DNA from: JABCPE02 sp963520375
GTDB lineage: Bacteria; Bacteroidota; Bacteroidia; Flavobacteriales; Weeksellaceae
Assembly (NCBI GenBank): GCA_963520375.1
Contig: CAUQQF010000021.1
Span: 1 to 32,734, forward strand
Direction of reading: 5' to 3'
DNA length: 32,734 bases
In this document: positions 1 to 7,940 of the stretch, one piece after another
Layout: each line of letters opens with the position of its first letter
How positions within the stretch are numbered: the first letter of the stretch is position 1
Program-made: the position numbers and the translations under genes
Notes under the pieces: model-generated
Databases searched by the model: none
Seen by the model: only the letters and a program-made list of their open reading frames with translations
What the model was told of the DNA's origin: nothing

Positions 1-54
1 CTCTTTAATTTCGAGTAGTTTTTTGATTTCTTTTTCTCTGTTGTAAAATTTCAT
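1..54 (-). CDS. AAA-type ATP-binding protein, N-terminal 18 codons only (runs off left edge)
   Basis: The minus strand from the ATG at 54 reads MKFYNREKEIKKLLEIKE and continues beyond the window. This start is characteristic of the Bacteroidota ATP-binding proteins of the ATPase_2/DUF234 type (MKFYNRE..., followed in full-length members by a Walker A motif not visible here). Function is unknown; these are P-loop ATPases often found alone in accessory regions. The leader contains a 9-bp inverted repeat at 78-101. The start and leader are duplicated at 913-1137, where the gene is cut after 25 matching codons. The family call rests on the N-terminal motif alone. Confidence 0.6.
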   Translation of the reverse strand, partial: MKFYNREKEIKKLLEIKE

Positions 55-77
55 GTTACAAACATAAGAAATATACA

Positions 78-101
78 TTTCCGAAACAAGTATTTCGGAA
101 A
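78..101. promoter_or_regulatory. Inverted repeat TTTCCGAAA-N6-TTTCGGAAA in ATPase leader
   Basis: Perfect 9-bp arms (78-86 and 93-101) flank a 6-bp spacer, 24 bp upstream of the ATPase start on the minus strand. The same palindrome is kept at 1020-1043 in the duplicated leader, with a different spacer, while surrounding bases have drifted. Conservation of the arms suggests an operator or an RNA hairpin; the sequence alone does not say which. Confidence 0.5.
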
Positions 102-309
102 CAAATATGTTTAATTTATAAAAATCTATGAATCAAAGTTGAAGGTTTTATTGATGTATACTTTGAGAATTGTTATTATTTATAGTTCCAAAAACCGAGA
201 CTTTTTTATTACTAAGATCCCCTCCCTCTTATCCTCTAAAATAACAGTAACATCTCCAGTCATTTTTAGTAGTGCCTTAATTTTACCTTATAAAGTACAA
301 AATCTTATC

Positions 310-741
310 TCATACTGCTACTTTTAAACTAAATATAAAAAATAAAACACATGCTATCAAAAACCCAAAAGATATAAGAATATACTTCCACGATTTTCCT
401 TCTTTCTCAAATTTTTTAACATAAATAAGATATTTATCATTTCTGTATATAAAATAATATATTATAACAAGTGTAATAATCCCTAAAAGCATAAATACTC
501 CAAAGGGAATATTTCTATAAACTCCAATAATTTTATTAATAATAAAACATATTGAAAATAAAATCAAACTTATACCACCTCCAAAACACGCTCCAATCCC
601 TCTGGATACCAACATACCATCCACCTTTTTTCGTGCTTCATCATTAAACGTAAACGGATCTATTCCTCTCTCGGATATCTTAAAGAAGATATAAAATCCA
701 TAGTGGATTAAATTTAAAAAATATTCTATCTTTTTCATCAT
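310..741 (-). CDS. Small membrane protein, candidate immunity protein to a membrane-active toxin
   Basis: This is a 143-aa protein starting MMKKIEYFLN, with ATG at 741 or 738. A soluble N-terminal stretch of about 45 residues is followed by three hydrophobic segments at roughly residues 49-72, 79-99 and 119-140, so it should sit in the inner membrane. Its start lies 2 bp after the stop of a glycine-rich, frameshifted toxin-tip remnant (744-912). That is the same toxin-then-immunity spacing seen elsewhere in this window. A membrane immunity protein beside a glycine-zipper tip fits protection against a pore-forming toxin, but this is inferred from context; the protein family itself is not recognised. 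Confidence 0.5.
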   Translation of the reverse strand: MMKKIEYFLNLIHYGFYIFFKISERGIDPFTFNDEARKKVDGMLVSRGIGACFGGGISLILFSICFIINKIIGVYRNIPFGVFMLLGIITLVIIYYFIYRNDKYLIYVKKFEKEGKSWKYILISFGFLIACVLFFIFSLKVAV

Positions 742-743
742 TA

Positions 744-912
744 TTATTTTATATTATGATAAATATCCACAACTCCCTCTCCTAACTTTTGACCAATAAA
801 TCCATAGAACCTGCCCCGATTACAGTACCAAAACCTGCTCCTACAGGACCTCCTAAAACAAAACCTGAACTTGCTCCTATATTTGTTCCTATAGCTCCAC
901 CTACTATTGTTC
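744..912 (-). pseudogene. Glycine-rich (glycine-zipper-like) toxin C-terminus remnant, frameshifted
   Basis: From about 912 the minus strand reads LGTIVGGAIGTNIGASSG and then FVLGGPVGAGFGTVIGAG, before stopping at 782-784. One frame over, the sequence continues GFIGQKLGEGVVDIYHNIK to the stop at 744. A single-base loss near 803-809 would explain the break. The regular G-x3-G/A spacing resembles glycine-zipper membrane segments found at the C-termini of some polymorphic toxins. There is no start codon or N-terminal part: the remnant is joined abruptly to an ATPase gene fragment at about 912. The downstream membrane gene (310-741) is its likely immunity partner. Confidence 0.5.
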
Positions 913-996
913 CTAACTAAATTGAGCATTCTTTTTTGATTGCTCTTTAATTTCGAGTAGTTTTTTGATTTCTTTTTCTTTGTTGTAAAATTTCAT
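913..996 (-). pseudogene. Truncated ATPase gene, first 25 codons
   Basis: The minus strand from the ATG at 996 reads MKFYNKEKEIKKLLEIKE then QSKKNAQ, followed by FS and a TAG stop at 913-915. It duplicates the start of the ATPase at 1-54 (one K/R difference) and is cut by the junction with the glycine-rich toxin remnant. It is a dead gene fragment that marks the recombination point. Confidence 0.65.
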
Positions 997-1137
997 ACCA
1001 CAAACATAAGAAACAATTGTTTCCGAAACAAACATTTCGGAAAAGATATATTTAATTTATAAAAATCTATAAATCAAAGTTGAAGATTTTATTGATGTAT
1101 ATTTTGAGATTTATAATTATTTACAGTTCTAAAAAAC
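943..1137. repeat. Direct repeat copy B: ATPase start plus leader
   Basis: Second copy of the 1-196 repeat, including the palindrome TTTCCGAAA-N6-TTTCGGAAA at 1020-1043. Between its end and 1304 the sequence is AT-rich, with nothing recognisable. Confidence 0.75.
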
Positions 1138-1303
1138 ATCTTAAAAGAGAACAAATAAATAAAACGGAAAAAGGAACTATTTTTAGAAAGGATTTTTTGA
1201 AGGGATTATAGTTTCAAAAAAGGGTCGGTTTTTGTGCTCAGAATTATAAATAGAAAAAGGATGATAAGCACAATGTGATGATTTAATTTTTTTATAAATT
1301 ATC

Positions 1304-1550
1304 TTTTACATATTTCAGTAAAAATAAAAACTGCAATTGTAGATTTAACTAAGGCGCCACTGTCCTGCAACCTTACTTTGTGAGAAAAAAAGTGATTTTT
1401 CAACAATTAAGTAACTGATATACAATAAACTAATTTTTGTATCGTGAGAATGAGGTGTGTTTTTCTCATTTTTTAGTGTATTTATTACACCAATAAGGTG
1501 TTATTAAGCGTTTATTGCTTTGAAAAAATGCAGCTTTTGAGAAATTTTCT
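1304..1550. repeat. Non-coding ~250-bp direct repeat, copy 1 (other copy at 30825-31077)
   Basis: Bases 1304-1400 are identical over 97 bp to 30825-30921 (offset 29521). Similarity then resumes strongly at about 1412-1490 and fades toward 1550. The core contains an unusually GC-rich patch, AAGGCGCCACTGTCCTGCAA, inside very AT-rich DNA, and ends in a terminator-like hairpin. No open reading frame is shared. It could be a partition or recombination site, or a small RNA gene. The two copies lie in the same orientation and bracket the toxin cluster together with the replication gene. Confidence 0.8.
1445..1474 (+). terminator. Intrinsic-terminator-like hairpin inside repeat copy 1
   Basis: TGAGAA (1445-1450) pairs with TTCTCA (1463-1468) around a 12-nt loop and is followed by six T (1469-1474). 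Both copies of the repeat keep it exactly. It would end a plus-strand transcript covering the GC-rich repeat core. Confidence 0.45.
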
Positions 1551-1555
1551 CAAAA
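1535..1555 (-). terminator. Palindrome at the end of the 10040-1557 operon
   Basis: TTTTGAGAAA and TTTCTCAAAA form 10-bp arms around one base, directly after the stop codon of the last gene of the minus-strand operon. No T-run follows immediately (ATTTTTTC appears 5 bp later). It is therefore a plausible but not classical terminator. The other copy of the surrounding repeat lacks the perfect palindrome. Confidence 0.45.
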
Positions 1556-1556
1556 A

Positions 1557-3302
1557 TTAGAATCTATAATTATACCCAACAGTACAGGTTATTTCATTCA
1601 TTTTTGGATGAGGAATATTTTGATTAGTGAGTCTAAACATATTGATAATGTTTAAATCAAAATTATGTTTTTCCCAAGGGGCATAACTTGCTCCTGCTCT
1701 AAAATTAAATACACTTGTCCTAATTCCCCTACCACTTGATATGTTATATGAGGCTCCAGAGGAAATCTGCATTTTATCTTTTAGTATTCCTTTATTAAAA
1801 CTTATGCTTGGTCCAATTATATTGGTGTATTGAGAAGCAGCATAAGTGTTGGTGTAATTGATAGAAGCCGCAATATTCATCTTTCTTTCAGGAAAAGAGA
1901 TGTTATAGTTAATATTAGCATTATGAAATCTAGAAATTCCGCCTCTCCTTACAATTCCATTTTCTTTGTTAACCATATCATTAAGTGAATAGTTAATATT
2001 TATATTTTGTGCTTTTTCCTTTGTTGCTGAAAGAGCATAATTTATATTTATATTCACATTCTGCGAGATTTGTCTATATTGAATAGAATCTCTTGGTTGT
2101 TGTATTTGAAGAGGATTATTGTTAATATTATTAAATTGATTAAGCTGATTATTTGTAAACATCGTAAAATTCGAATAAGAAGCAGTAATCATCAATTTAT
2201 CAGATGCCTGAAAATTGGCATTCACTGTTCCTACCCATCTACTTGTTTGTTTGCCTTTTTGGTTTTGTAAATTATCCCGCTGTCTTCCAATATTAGTTTG
2301 TAAGGAAAGTTTGTCTTTTAAAAGATTAAAGGCAGTATTTAAGGTAATGTTTTCGAAATCATTATTAAAATAATATGCGCCTAGTGTTTTATATTCAGGG
2401 TCTACTCGTTCATATCGGATACCAAGCATTCCTTTTTTCAAAGTAAAATTCGTTCCAAAATTATAAGCAAAATTATTTGTTGTAGTTGCATTAGATTTAA
2501 TAAAACTTGCTGCAATTCCTTTATGGGAAGTTCCTTTTGGATATCTTAAATCTTCTGTGAGTGCAGAGTTCGCAACTTCAGCAAAAATCTCTAAGTTATT
2601 ATATACTTTCACGCTTCCCTGTAATGAAAACACCATGTTTTCTTGTGGCAGCACACCCTTACTTTCTGGATTGCTCTTTAACGAACCCACATCATCTTTT
2701 GCATAAAAACCTATGAATCCTAGCTTATATCGTTCTTTTTCCCATTCTATTTTTGTACCATATCCCATTCTTCTATAAGAAGGAATCGTAGCAGGATTGT
2801 CATCATCTTCAATGGCTTTGTTTAGCCTTCCAGTCATTAGTGAAACTTTTAGAGGAAACTCAGGAGTGAGTTCTACTCCACCCCCTGTAAATAAAAGTCC
2901 ATTATAGGTATATGGTGAAAAAGACATCCCTGCATCTCCTAAATACACTTTTATCCATTTGTATTTTGGAGCAATACTAAAGCGATTAAATTTAAAGGGA
3001 ACTTGATAATTTAACTGGCTTCCCTGATTTGTAAAACTGTATGAAATAGGCAGAGACCAGTTGTAAATACCTAAATTAAGATTTCCATTTAGAAAATAAG
3101 TAAAAGGATCCCTAGAATCATTAACATTAGAACCATAAAAAACAGTGCTGGCAGAGACACCACCAGTAATCTTAAAAGGATTTCTTTTTAAAGTTTCTAT
3201 GGTTCTTTCTCCGATATTTTCTAAATCAATCTCCTCTTGAGCAGAAAAAAACTGCCCCAGCATCAAAAAAAATCCTAAAAGAAATCGCCTAAAATTATTC
3301 AT
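1557..3302 (-). CDS. Outer-membrane beta-barrel protein
   Basis: A 581-aa protein with a signal peptide (MNNFRRFLLGFFLMLGQFFSA, cleavage near AQ). The rest is dominated by alternating amphipathic strands rich in Asn, Tyr and Phe, and it ends in an aromatic residue (TVGYNYRF), as outer-membrane barrels do. The segment GNLNLGIYNWSLPISYSFTN followed by SQLNYQVPFKFNR is typical of an uncharacterised Bacteroidota barrel family. It is the last gene of a four-gene operon, 20 bp after the PKD lipoprotein gene. A role as anchor or pore for the neighbouring surface proteins is possible. It does not look like PorP/SprF by eye, and its function is unknown. Confidence 0.7.
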   Translation of the reverse strand: MNNFRRFLLGFFLMLGQFFSAQEEIDLENIGERTIETLKRNPFKITGGVSASTVFYGSNVNDSRDPFTYFLNGNLNLGIYNWSLPISYSFTNQGSQLNYQVPFKFNRFSIAPKYKWIKVYLGDAGMSFSPYTYNGLLFTGGGVELTPEFPLKVSLMTGRLNKAIEDDDNPATIPSYRRMGYGTKIEWEKERYKLGFIGFYAKDDVGSLKSNPESKGVLPQENMVFSLQGSVKVYNNLEIFAEVANSALTEDLRYPKGTSHKGIAASFIKSNATTTNNFAYNFGTNFTLKKGMLGIRYERVDPEYKTLGAYYFNNDFENITLNTAFNLLKDKLSLQTNIGRQRDNLQNQKGKQTSRWVGTVNANFQASDKLMITASYSNFTMFTNNQLNQFNNINNNPLQIQQPRDSIQYRQISQNVNININYALSATKEKAQNININYSLNDMVNKENGIVRRGGISRFHNANINYNISFPERKMNIAASINYTNTYAASQYTNIIGPSISFNKGILKDKMQISSGASYNISSGRGIRTSVFNFRAGASYAPWEKHNFDLNIINMFRLTNQNIPHPKMNEITCTVGYNYRF

Positions 3303-3322
3303 ATATTTTTGGTTTTCTTATG

Positions 3323-4675
3323 TTAAGGTTTTTTTTGAACTTTAATATCTGTAAGAATATAAGATCCTTTGCCTTGAGAAACAAATTGTTTGATTTTAAT
3401 TGCTCCCTTTCTGCCATCCTGAGTCTGGAACAAAATGATTCTCGGTGTGTTTTGTCCTGTAAAAGGAGTTTTGCCTCTATTTGATTCTACAATATTTAAA
3501 CTATTAAAAGCATTTCCATGCTCAATAGCATCAAAACTGCTTGAGTTAAGCTGTACTCCAACCAATTCTTGTGAGTTAATTATTTTAGTAGAAATTGCGT
3601 TAGGAATAGGCAAAAATGCAGTATTTTGAACTTCATTAGGAGAAATAATTTGATTATAAGTAAAACGGTCATCCAAGCCAAAAAATGCAAAATCAATTTT
3701 TGCCCCATTACTAGCTGTTACTTCATTTTTGGTGAGAACTTTGCCTAGCTGAGAGGAGAAAAAAGAACCTATTGATGAGTGCGCTGTACTAATTCCCAGT
3801 TTGATATTTTTGAAATTCAATAAGTTCTTATTTGCAAATACTTTAATTTGTTTTTGAATTATTTTTGTTCCTTTATCATTAGTTGCTTTTAAAGATATGG
3901 TATAGTCTCCAGCTACAGGAAGCACAAAACTAGGGTTGGTTTCGGTACTTTGTAAAGAAGCAGCTCCAGAAACATTCCATACATAGGAAACAGCATCTAT
4001 GGATTTGTTTTGAAAATTCACAGTTACAGGAGCTTGATAATCACTATTTACAAAATCTACTGACCAATCAAAATCTACTATCATAGCTGGTTTTACATTC
4101 ACTTCCTTTTCTATAGAATGAGATTCTCTACCATTAGACACAGTAAGTTTTATTTTATGATTTCCTTCTGTAGTAAAAATAACTGTAGGGTTTTGTTCTG
4201 TAGAAGTCGCAGGAGAGCCATTTTCAAATGTCCATACATAAGAAGTTGCTCCTACAGATTTATTATTCATTTTTAATTTTACAGGAGCAATATCGCTTCC
4301 TTCTCTCTGCCAGTCAAAATCAACTTTTATGGCTGGATCAACACGGATTTCTATTTCTTTGGAATCAGTATTTCCATCCCTATTAGAGGCTTTTAGTTTA
4401 ATTTTATAAACTCCGCTCTGAGAATAAGTAATAGGTCTAGGGTTTATCTCTGTGGAGGAAGTTCTGTCTGCTCCTTCAAAAGTCCATTCATAAGTATCTG
4501 CTCCTGAAGATTTATTGATGATTTTGACCACCACGGGAGCAGAGTAATCATTATTTACCACTTCAATCTTAAAATCTGCTTTTACAGGAACATCTTCTTC
4601 CCGTACACAAGCAGCAAAAATAATTGAAATAATAAACAGTCCTATATTTAAAATTGAAAATCTAAAACTTTTCAT
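3323..4675 (-). CDS. PKD-repeat surface lipoprotein
   Basis: A 450-aa protein. The N-terminus MKSFRFSILNIGLFIISIIF ends in a lipobox (FAAC, Cys22), so a signal-peptidase-II lipoprotein is expected. The residues after the Cys (VREED) are acidic, as in some flavobacterial surface-export signals. Three PKD-type Ig repeats follow, at about 30-115, 116-195 and 196-285. Each has the pattern NKS..A..Y.W followed by S/T.T..NP and G.Y/H.I.L...N. The C-terminal ~165 residues are a unique domain. It lies in an operon between the SprB-repeat protein and the barrel, suggesting a cell-surface complex. The exact role is unknown. Confidence 0.75.
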   Translation of the reverse strand: MKSFRFSILNIGLFIISIIFAACVREEDVPVKADFKIEVVNNDYSAPVVVKIINKSSGADTYEWTFEGADRTSSTEINPRPITYSQSGVYKIKLKASNRDGNTDSKEIEIRVDPAIKVDFDWQREGSDIAPVKLKMNNKSVGATSYVWTFENGSPATSTEQNPTVIFTTEGNHKIKLTVSNGRESHSIEKEVNVKPAMIVDFDWSVDFVNSDYQAPVTVNFQNKSIDAVSYVWNVSGAASLQSTETNPSFVLPVAGDYTISLKATNDKGTKIIQKQIKVFANKNLLNFKNIKLGISTAHSSIGSFFSSQLGKVLTKNEVTASNGAKIDFAFFGLDDRFTYNQIISPNEVQNTAFLPIPNAISTKIINSQELVGVQLNSSSFDAIEHGNAFNSLNIVESNRGKTPFTGQNTPRIILFQTQDGRKGAIKIKQFVSQGKGSYILTDIKVQKKP

Positions 4676-4698
4676 ATTTGTATATCATTTACTTGAAA

Positions 4699-7600
4699 TT
4701 AATTAACAATCATCTTTTTTACTTGAGATTCACCTTTCGTTTCAAGGATGATGAGATAAGTTCCTGCAGTGAGATTAGGCTGATTGAATGGAATCTCGTA
4801 ATTAACAGATCTATTTCTTAAAACAGGAGCAAAAGGCTCATGAGATACCATATCAATGATTCTTAATTTAATATCCGCTTCTTCATAAAGTTTTACGATT
4901 ACTTTATATTCTCCGTTATTAGGGTTTGGAACTATGGTAAATTCCTTGATATTTGAGGTTCTTGCAGGGTCTATATCTACACCTGAGAGATTTTCTTCTA
5001 CCACTACATTTTTATAGAAGATTTTTTCACATGCTCCCTGATGACCTTTTAACCCGAAGTTATATGAACCTGTAGAATGGAATTTTACTTCCAAATAATC
5101 ATCATTTTGCTCTATTACTTGTACTTGGCTAGTTCTAGGAACGATCCATTCCACTCTTTGTGGTCTAGGGTTAGAGGTATTTACAAGTTTTACAGTTCTT
5201 TCTACATAGGCTTGTGTAGAAAGCATCATGTGCGGATGAAGCTCCTCAGTAGAATTTCGTACAGTGATTTGGTCTGTTGCTATACAACCTTTGGCATTTG
5301 TAATTATAGCGGTATAAGTTCCTACTTGAGAAATTCTAATTTTAGGATTGGTAGAAATTACTCTTCCATTTGCATCTTTCCATTGATAAGTAGCTGTTCT
5401 ATCACTTACTGTGATATCATATTCTTTTGAATCACCAGCACACAGAGTAATATCCCCTCCTAAATCTACTGTAAATTCTTCTGGGTTGGTAAGAATATAT
5501 TCTTTTGTCATATGGCAGCCATTAGCATCTGTGAAAGTTAGCACATATTTACCTGCTTTTAAACCAGAAATAGTTTCTCCTGTCATTCCATTTGACCAAA
5601 CCAAAGAATAAGGAGCTCTTCCTCCCGATGCTCTTACACTTATTTTACCATTAGCAGCTCCATGGCATACAGGATTTTTAATATCTACATCAGTAATTTC
5701 TAACTGACCAGGCTGTTCAATTTTGATACTTCCTTTTACGGAACAACTTTTCGAATCAGTTACAGTAACAAAATAATTTCCAGCTCCTAACCCCTCAACT
5801 ACAGGGGATGTATCTAGTGTATTCCAAAGGTAAGTATATCCTCCAGTTCCTCCTGTTGCAGATACTGTAACTTTGCCATCTTCTAGACCATTACATTTTA
5901 AGGTTGTAGAAGAAAGGTTTATTTTTAACTGAGAAGGGAAGTTTAGCTGAAACACCGCTGATGTGGTATTATCATTTCTATCTTTTACAATTAATTTATA
6001 CTTTCCTGCAGTGAGACTTTCCAAAATATTTCTTGTAGCACCGCTGATATTTGTGAAAACACCTCCAACTTCTTTCTGCCATTGGTATTGATAACCTCCA
6101 ACTCCACCTTTTACTTGAGCTTTTATGCTGCCATCTTCGGCATTGTCATTGATACCGTTTCCATTTGCATCCAGCTTAAAGGCATCATTGTTATCTTTAT
6201 GACAAGAAATACCTTGTTCCTGCATAATATCAGCAATAAGTGGGTCTGGCTGGGTAACAATAAATTCTCTTGAAATAATACCACAATTTTGTAAATTAGA
6301 AGTTGCTCCTGCATGGTTTTTATCTTTTACAGTGAGATAATATTTCCCTGCTGGAATATTCTTTAAAACTATGGTGAATGGATGAGTTGTTTTATCTGTT
6401 GTTATTTGTGAAGAAGGCATCACAGCTCCTGTTGGTGAGTCTTTTCTCCATTCATAATGGTATGAGCCATCTGCAAAAGGAGTTCCTCCTGTTACTCTTA
6501 CTGAAATATATCCATTACTTAGACCATGTCCTTTGGGCTGGACATTTTCTATGTCAGAAAAAGCAATAGCTTTAGTAGGTTCTGTGATATTAACAGTGAT
6601 GACTTTATCATTTCCTCTATTATTTTTAGCCATACAATGGTTGGTATCCCTTACCTTCACATTGTAGGTTCCTGCAGGAAGTCCTGTAACTATGGTGTGC
6701 TGAGTATGGCTGAAATTAACCCAAGTAGCACCATTATCCAAAGAATACTGATAACTGTTATGCCCGCCAGTTCCATCTATTCTAAAAGCTCCATCATTTC
6801 CTCCAAAGCAGAAAACATTGGTCTGTGAAGTTAGTGAGAACCCTACAGGGTCTGGTTTTTTCACTTCAAATTCTACACTATGCTGACCACCATCAGTATA
6901 AGTGGGATTACCATTATAAGTTCCTCTTAGATTCAATTTGTATTTCCCTGGAGCTAAGCCTTCTATGGAATAACTAGTTCCAGCTCGAAGAGCCGCTGTT
7001 ACATCATAGTTGTTTACTATGACTCCTGTATCAGTATTGGTTAGAGTGAATTCTAAAGTTTCCCCTGTTTTTAATGTTCGGTCAAAATTTAAACGAATTT
7101 TTCCATCTTCTGAATCAGAACAAGTTACAGGAGATACTGTGTGAGTAGAAATGTGGGGAGCAGAAGGTAAAATATCATACCAAATATAATTTTTTGATTC
7201 TCCGTTACAAGTTTTTATTCTGAAAAATATTCGCTTACCAATATCATTTTGAGATAACAATTCAGAGGTTTTAATGGATATATTTTCAGCAAAGTTTGCT
7301 TTTGATGGAAGGCTTACCCAGTTAGAATTAGATAAATTTTGCCCATTTTTATAATCTATTATTTGATACTCCCAATTATAGTCTATATTAGAGAAACCTT
7401 TAGAGTCATCAGTTACAGATAAATTTATACTATCATCATACCCAATGGAGCTAAAAAGAACATTTGCTTGCTTTAATTTTATAATAGGAGTAACAATCAT
7501 ATCTACATTACTTAGATAACTAACTAAAACTCTTCCAGGTTTGTCAATATTAGAAAAAGTAATTTTTTTGCATCCACTATTAAACTTATAATACTCATCA

Positions 7601-7929
7601 AAAAATCTTGAATGTATGACACAACCACTGGCACTTTTTCTTCCTCTAGCACCAGTTAACCATATTTGATATAGTTTATCTAATTTCTTTTTATCAAAAG
7701 TTAATATCTTATCAATATTAAAGGTTTCATTTTCATGTCCACGACCAAAAGTAAGATCTACCGCTAAGTATTGTTCATCATGAAAGTTCAAATATATTCT
7801 AAACCAATGTTTATAACAAGTAGCATTTGTTCTAACAGTGTGAACTTTACCTTTGAATTGTACAGAATATTTTTGTCCCCATACAGTAGAAAATATAAAT
7901 AACAATAACCCTAATAAAACTCTTTTCAT
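4699..7929 (-). CDS. SprB-repeat surface/secreted protein with T9SS type A sorting domain
   Basis: A 1076-aa exported protein with signal peptide MKRVLLGLLLFIFSTVWGQ. After a ~260-residue unique N-terminal region come about five to six SprB-like repeats (roughly 265-830). Their hallmarks are C.G..DG/NG, followed by GG...Y.Y.W and then L.AG.Y.V.V.D...C. An Ig-like unit follows (about 830-900). The last ~87 residues are a type A sorting domain (VPNPNNGEYKV ... AGTYLIIL ... VKKMIVN), which directs export by the type IX system and attachment to the cell surface. SprB repeats occur in mobile surface adhesins of gliding bacteria, but this protein is far shorter than SprB. It is the second gene of its operon, 11 bp after the FN3 gene. 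Confidence 0.85.
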   Translation of the reverse strand: MKRVLLGLLLFIFSTVWGQKYSVQFKGKVHTVRTNATCYKHWFRIYLNFHDEQYLAVDLTFGRGHENETFNIDKILTFDKKKLDKLYQIWLTGARGRKSASGCVIHSRFFDEYYKFNSGCKKITFSNIDKPGRVLVSYLSNVDMIVTPIIKLKQANVLFSSIGYDDSINLSVTDDSKGFSNIDYNWEYQIIDYKNGQNLSNSNWVSLPSKANFAENISIKTSELLSQNDIGKRIFFRIKTCNGESKNYIWYDILPSAPHISTHTVSPVTCSDSEDGKIRLNFDRTLKTGETLEFTLTNTDTGVIVNNYDVTAALRAGTSYSIEGLAPGKYKLNLRGTYNGNPTYTDGGQHSVEFEVKKPDPVGFSLTSQTNVFCFGGNDGAFRIDGTGGHNSYQYSLDNGATWVNFSHTQHTIVTGLPAGTYNVKVRDTNHCMAKNNRGNDKVITVNITEPTKAIAFSDIENVQPKGHGLSNGYISVRVTGGTPFADGSYHYEWRKDSPTGAVMPSSQITTDKTTHPFTIVLKNIPAGKYYLTVKDKNHAGATSNLQNCGIISREFIVTQPDPLIADIMQEQGISCHKDNNDAFKLDANGNGINDNAEDGSIKAQVKGGVGGYQYQWQKEVGGVFTNISGATRNILESLTAGKYKLIVKDRNDNTTSAVFQLNFPSQLKINLSSTTLKCNGLEDGKVTVSATGGTGGYTYLWNTLDTSPVVEGLGAGNYFVTVTDSKSCSVKGSIKIEQPGQLEITDVDIKNPVCHGAANGKISVRASGGRAPYSLVWSNGMTGETISGLKAGKYVLTFTDANGCHMTKEYILTNPEEFTVDLGGDITLCAGDSKEYDITVSDRTATYQWKDANGRVISTNPKIRISQVGTYTAIITNAKGCIATDQITVRNSTEELHPHMMLSTQAYVERTVKLVNTSNPRPQRVEWIVPRTSQVQVIEQNDDYLEVKFHSTGSYNFGLKGHQGACEKIFYKNVVVEENLSGVDIDPARTSNIKEFTIVPNPNNGEYKVIVKLYEEADIKLRIIDMVSHEPFAPVLRNRSVNYEIPFNQPNLTAGTYLIILETKGESQVKKMIVN

Positions 7930-7940
7930 ATATTATATTT

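Larger units (their letters stand above)
1..196. repeat. Direct repeat copy A: ATPase start plus leader
   Basis: Bases 1-196 match 943-1137 (offset about 942) with scattered substitutions. The repeat covers the first ATPase codons, the palindromic leader and about 100 bp of AT-rich sequence further upstream. The two copies bracket the membrane toxin/immunity remnant at 310-912. Confidence 0.75.

Noticed and set aside
139..327. 62-codon plus-strand open frame near the left edge
   Set aside because: It lies mostly in the duplicated leader and overlaps the end of the 310-741 gene on the other strand; composition is that of random AT-rich DNA.
744..929. 61-codon frame read as an Arg/Ser-rich protein starting at 929
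   Set aside because: Most of this frame is an out-of-frame reading of the glycine-rich segment; only its last ~20 codons continue the original protein after a frameshift.
1304..1550. The ~250-bp repeats as ends of a composite transposon
   Set aside because: No transposase gene, no terminal inverted repeats and no target duplication are visible at either copy.
5500..7100. Repeated DNA in the SprB-type gene as a possible CRISPR or VNTR array
   Set aside because: The periodicity is at protein-domain level (~80-110 residues) with strongly diverged DNA; there are no short exact repeats with spacers.
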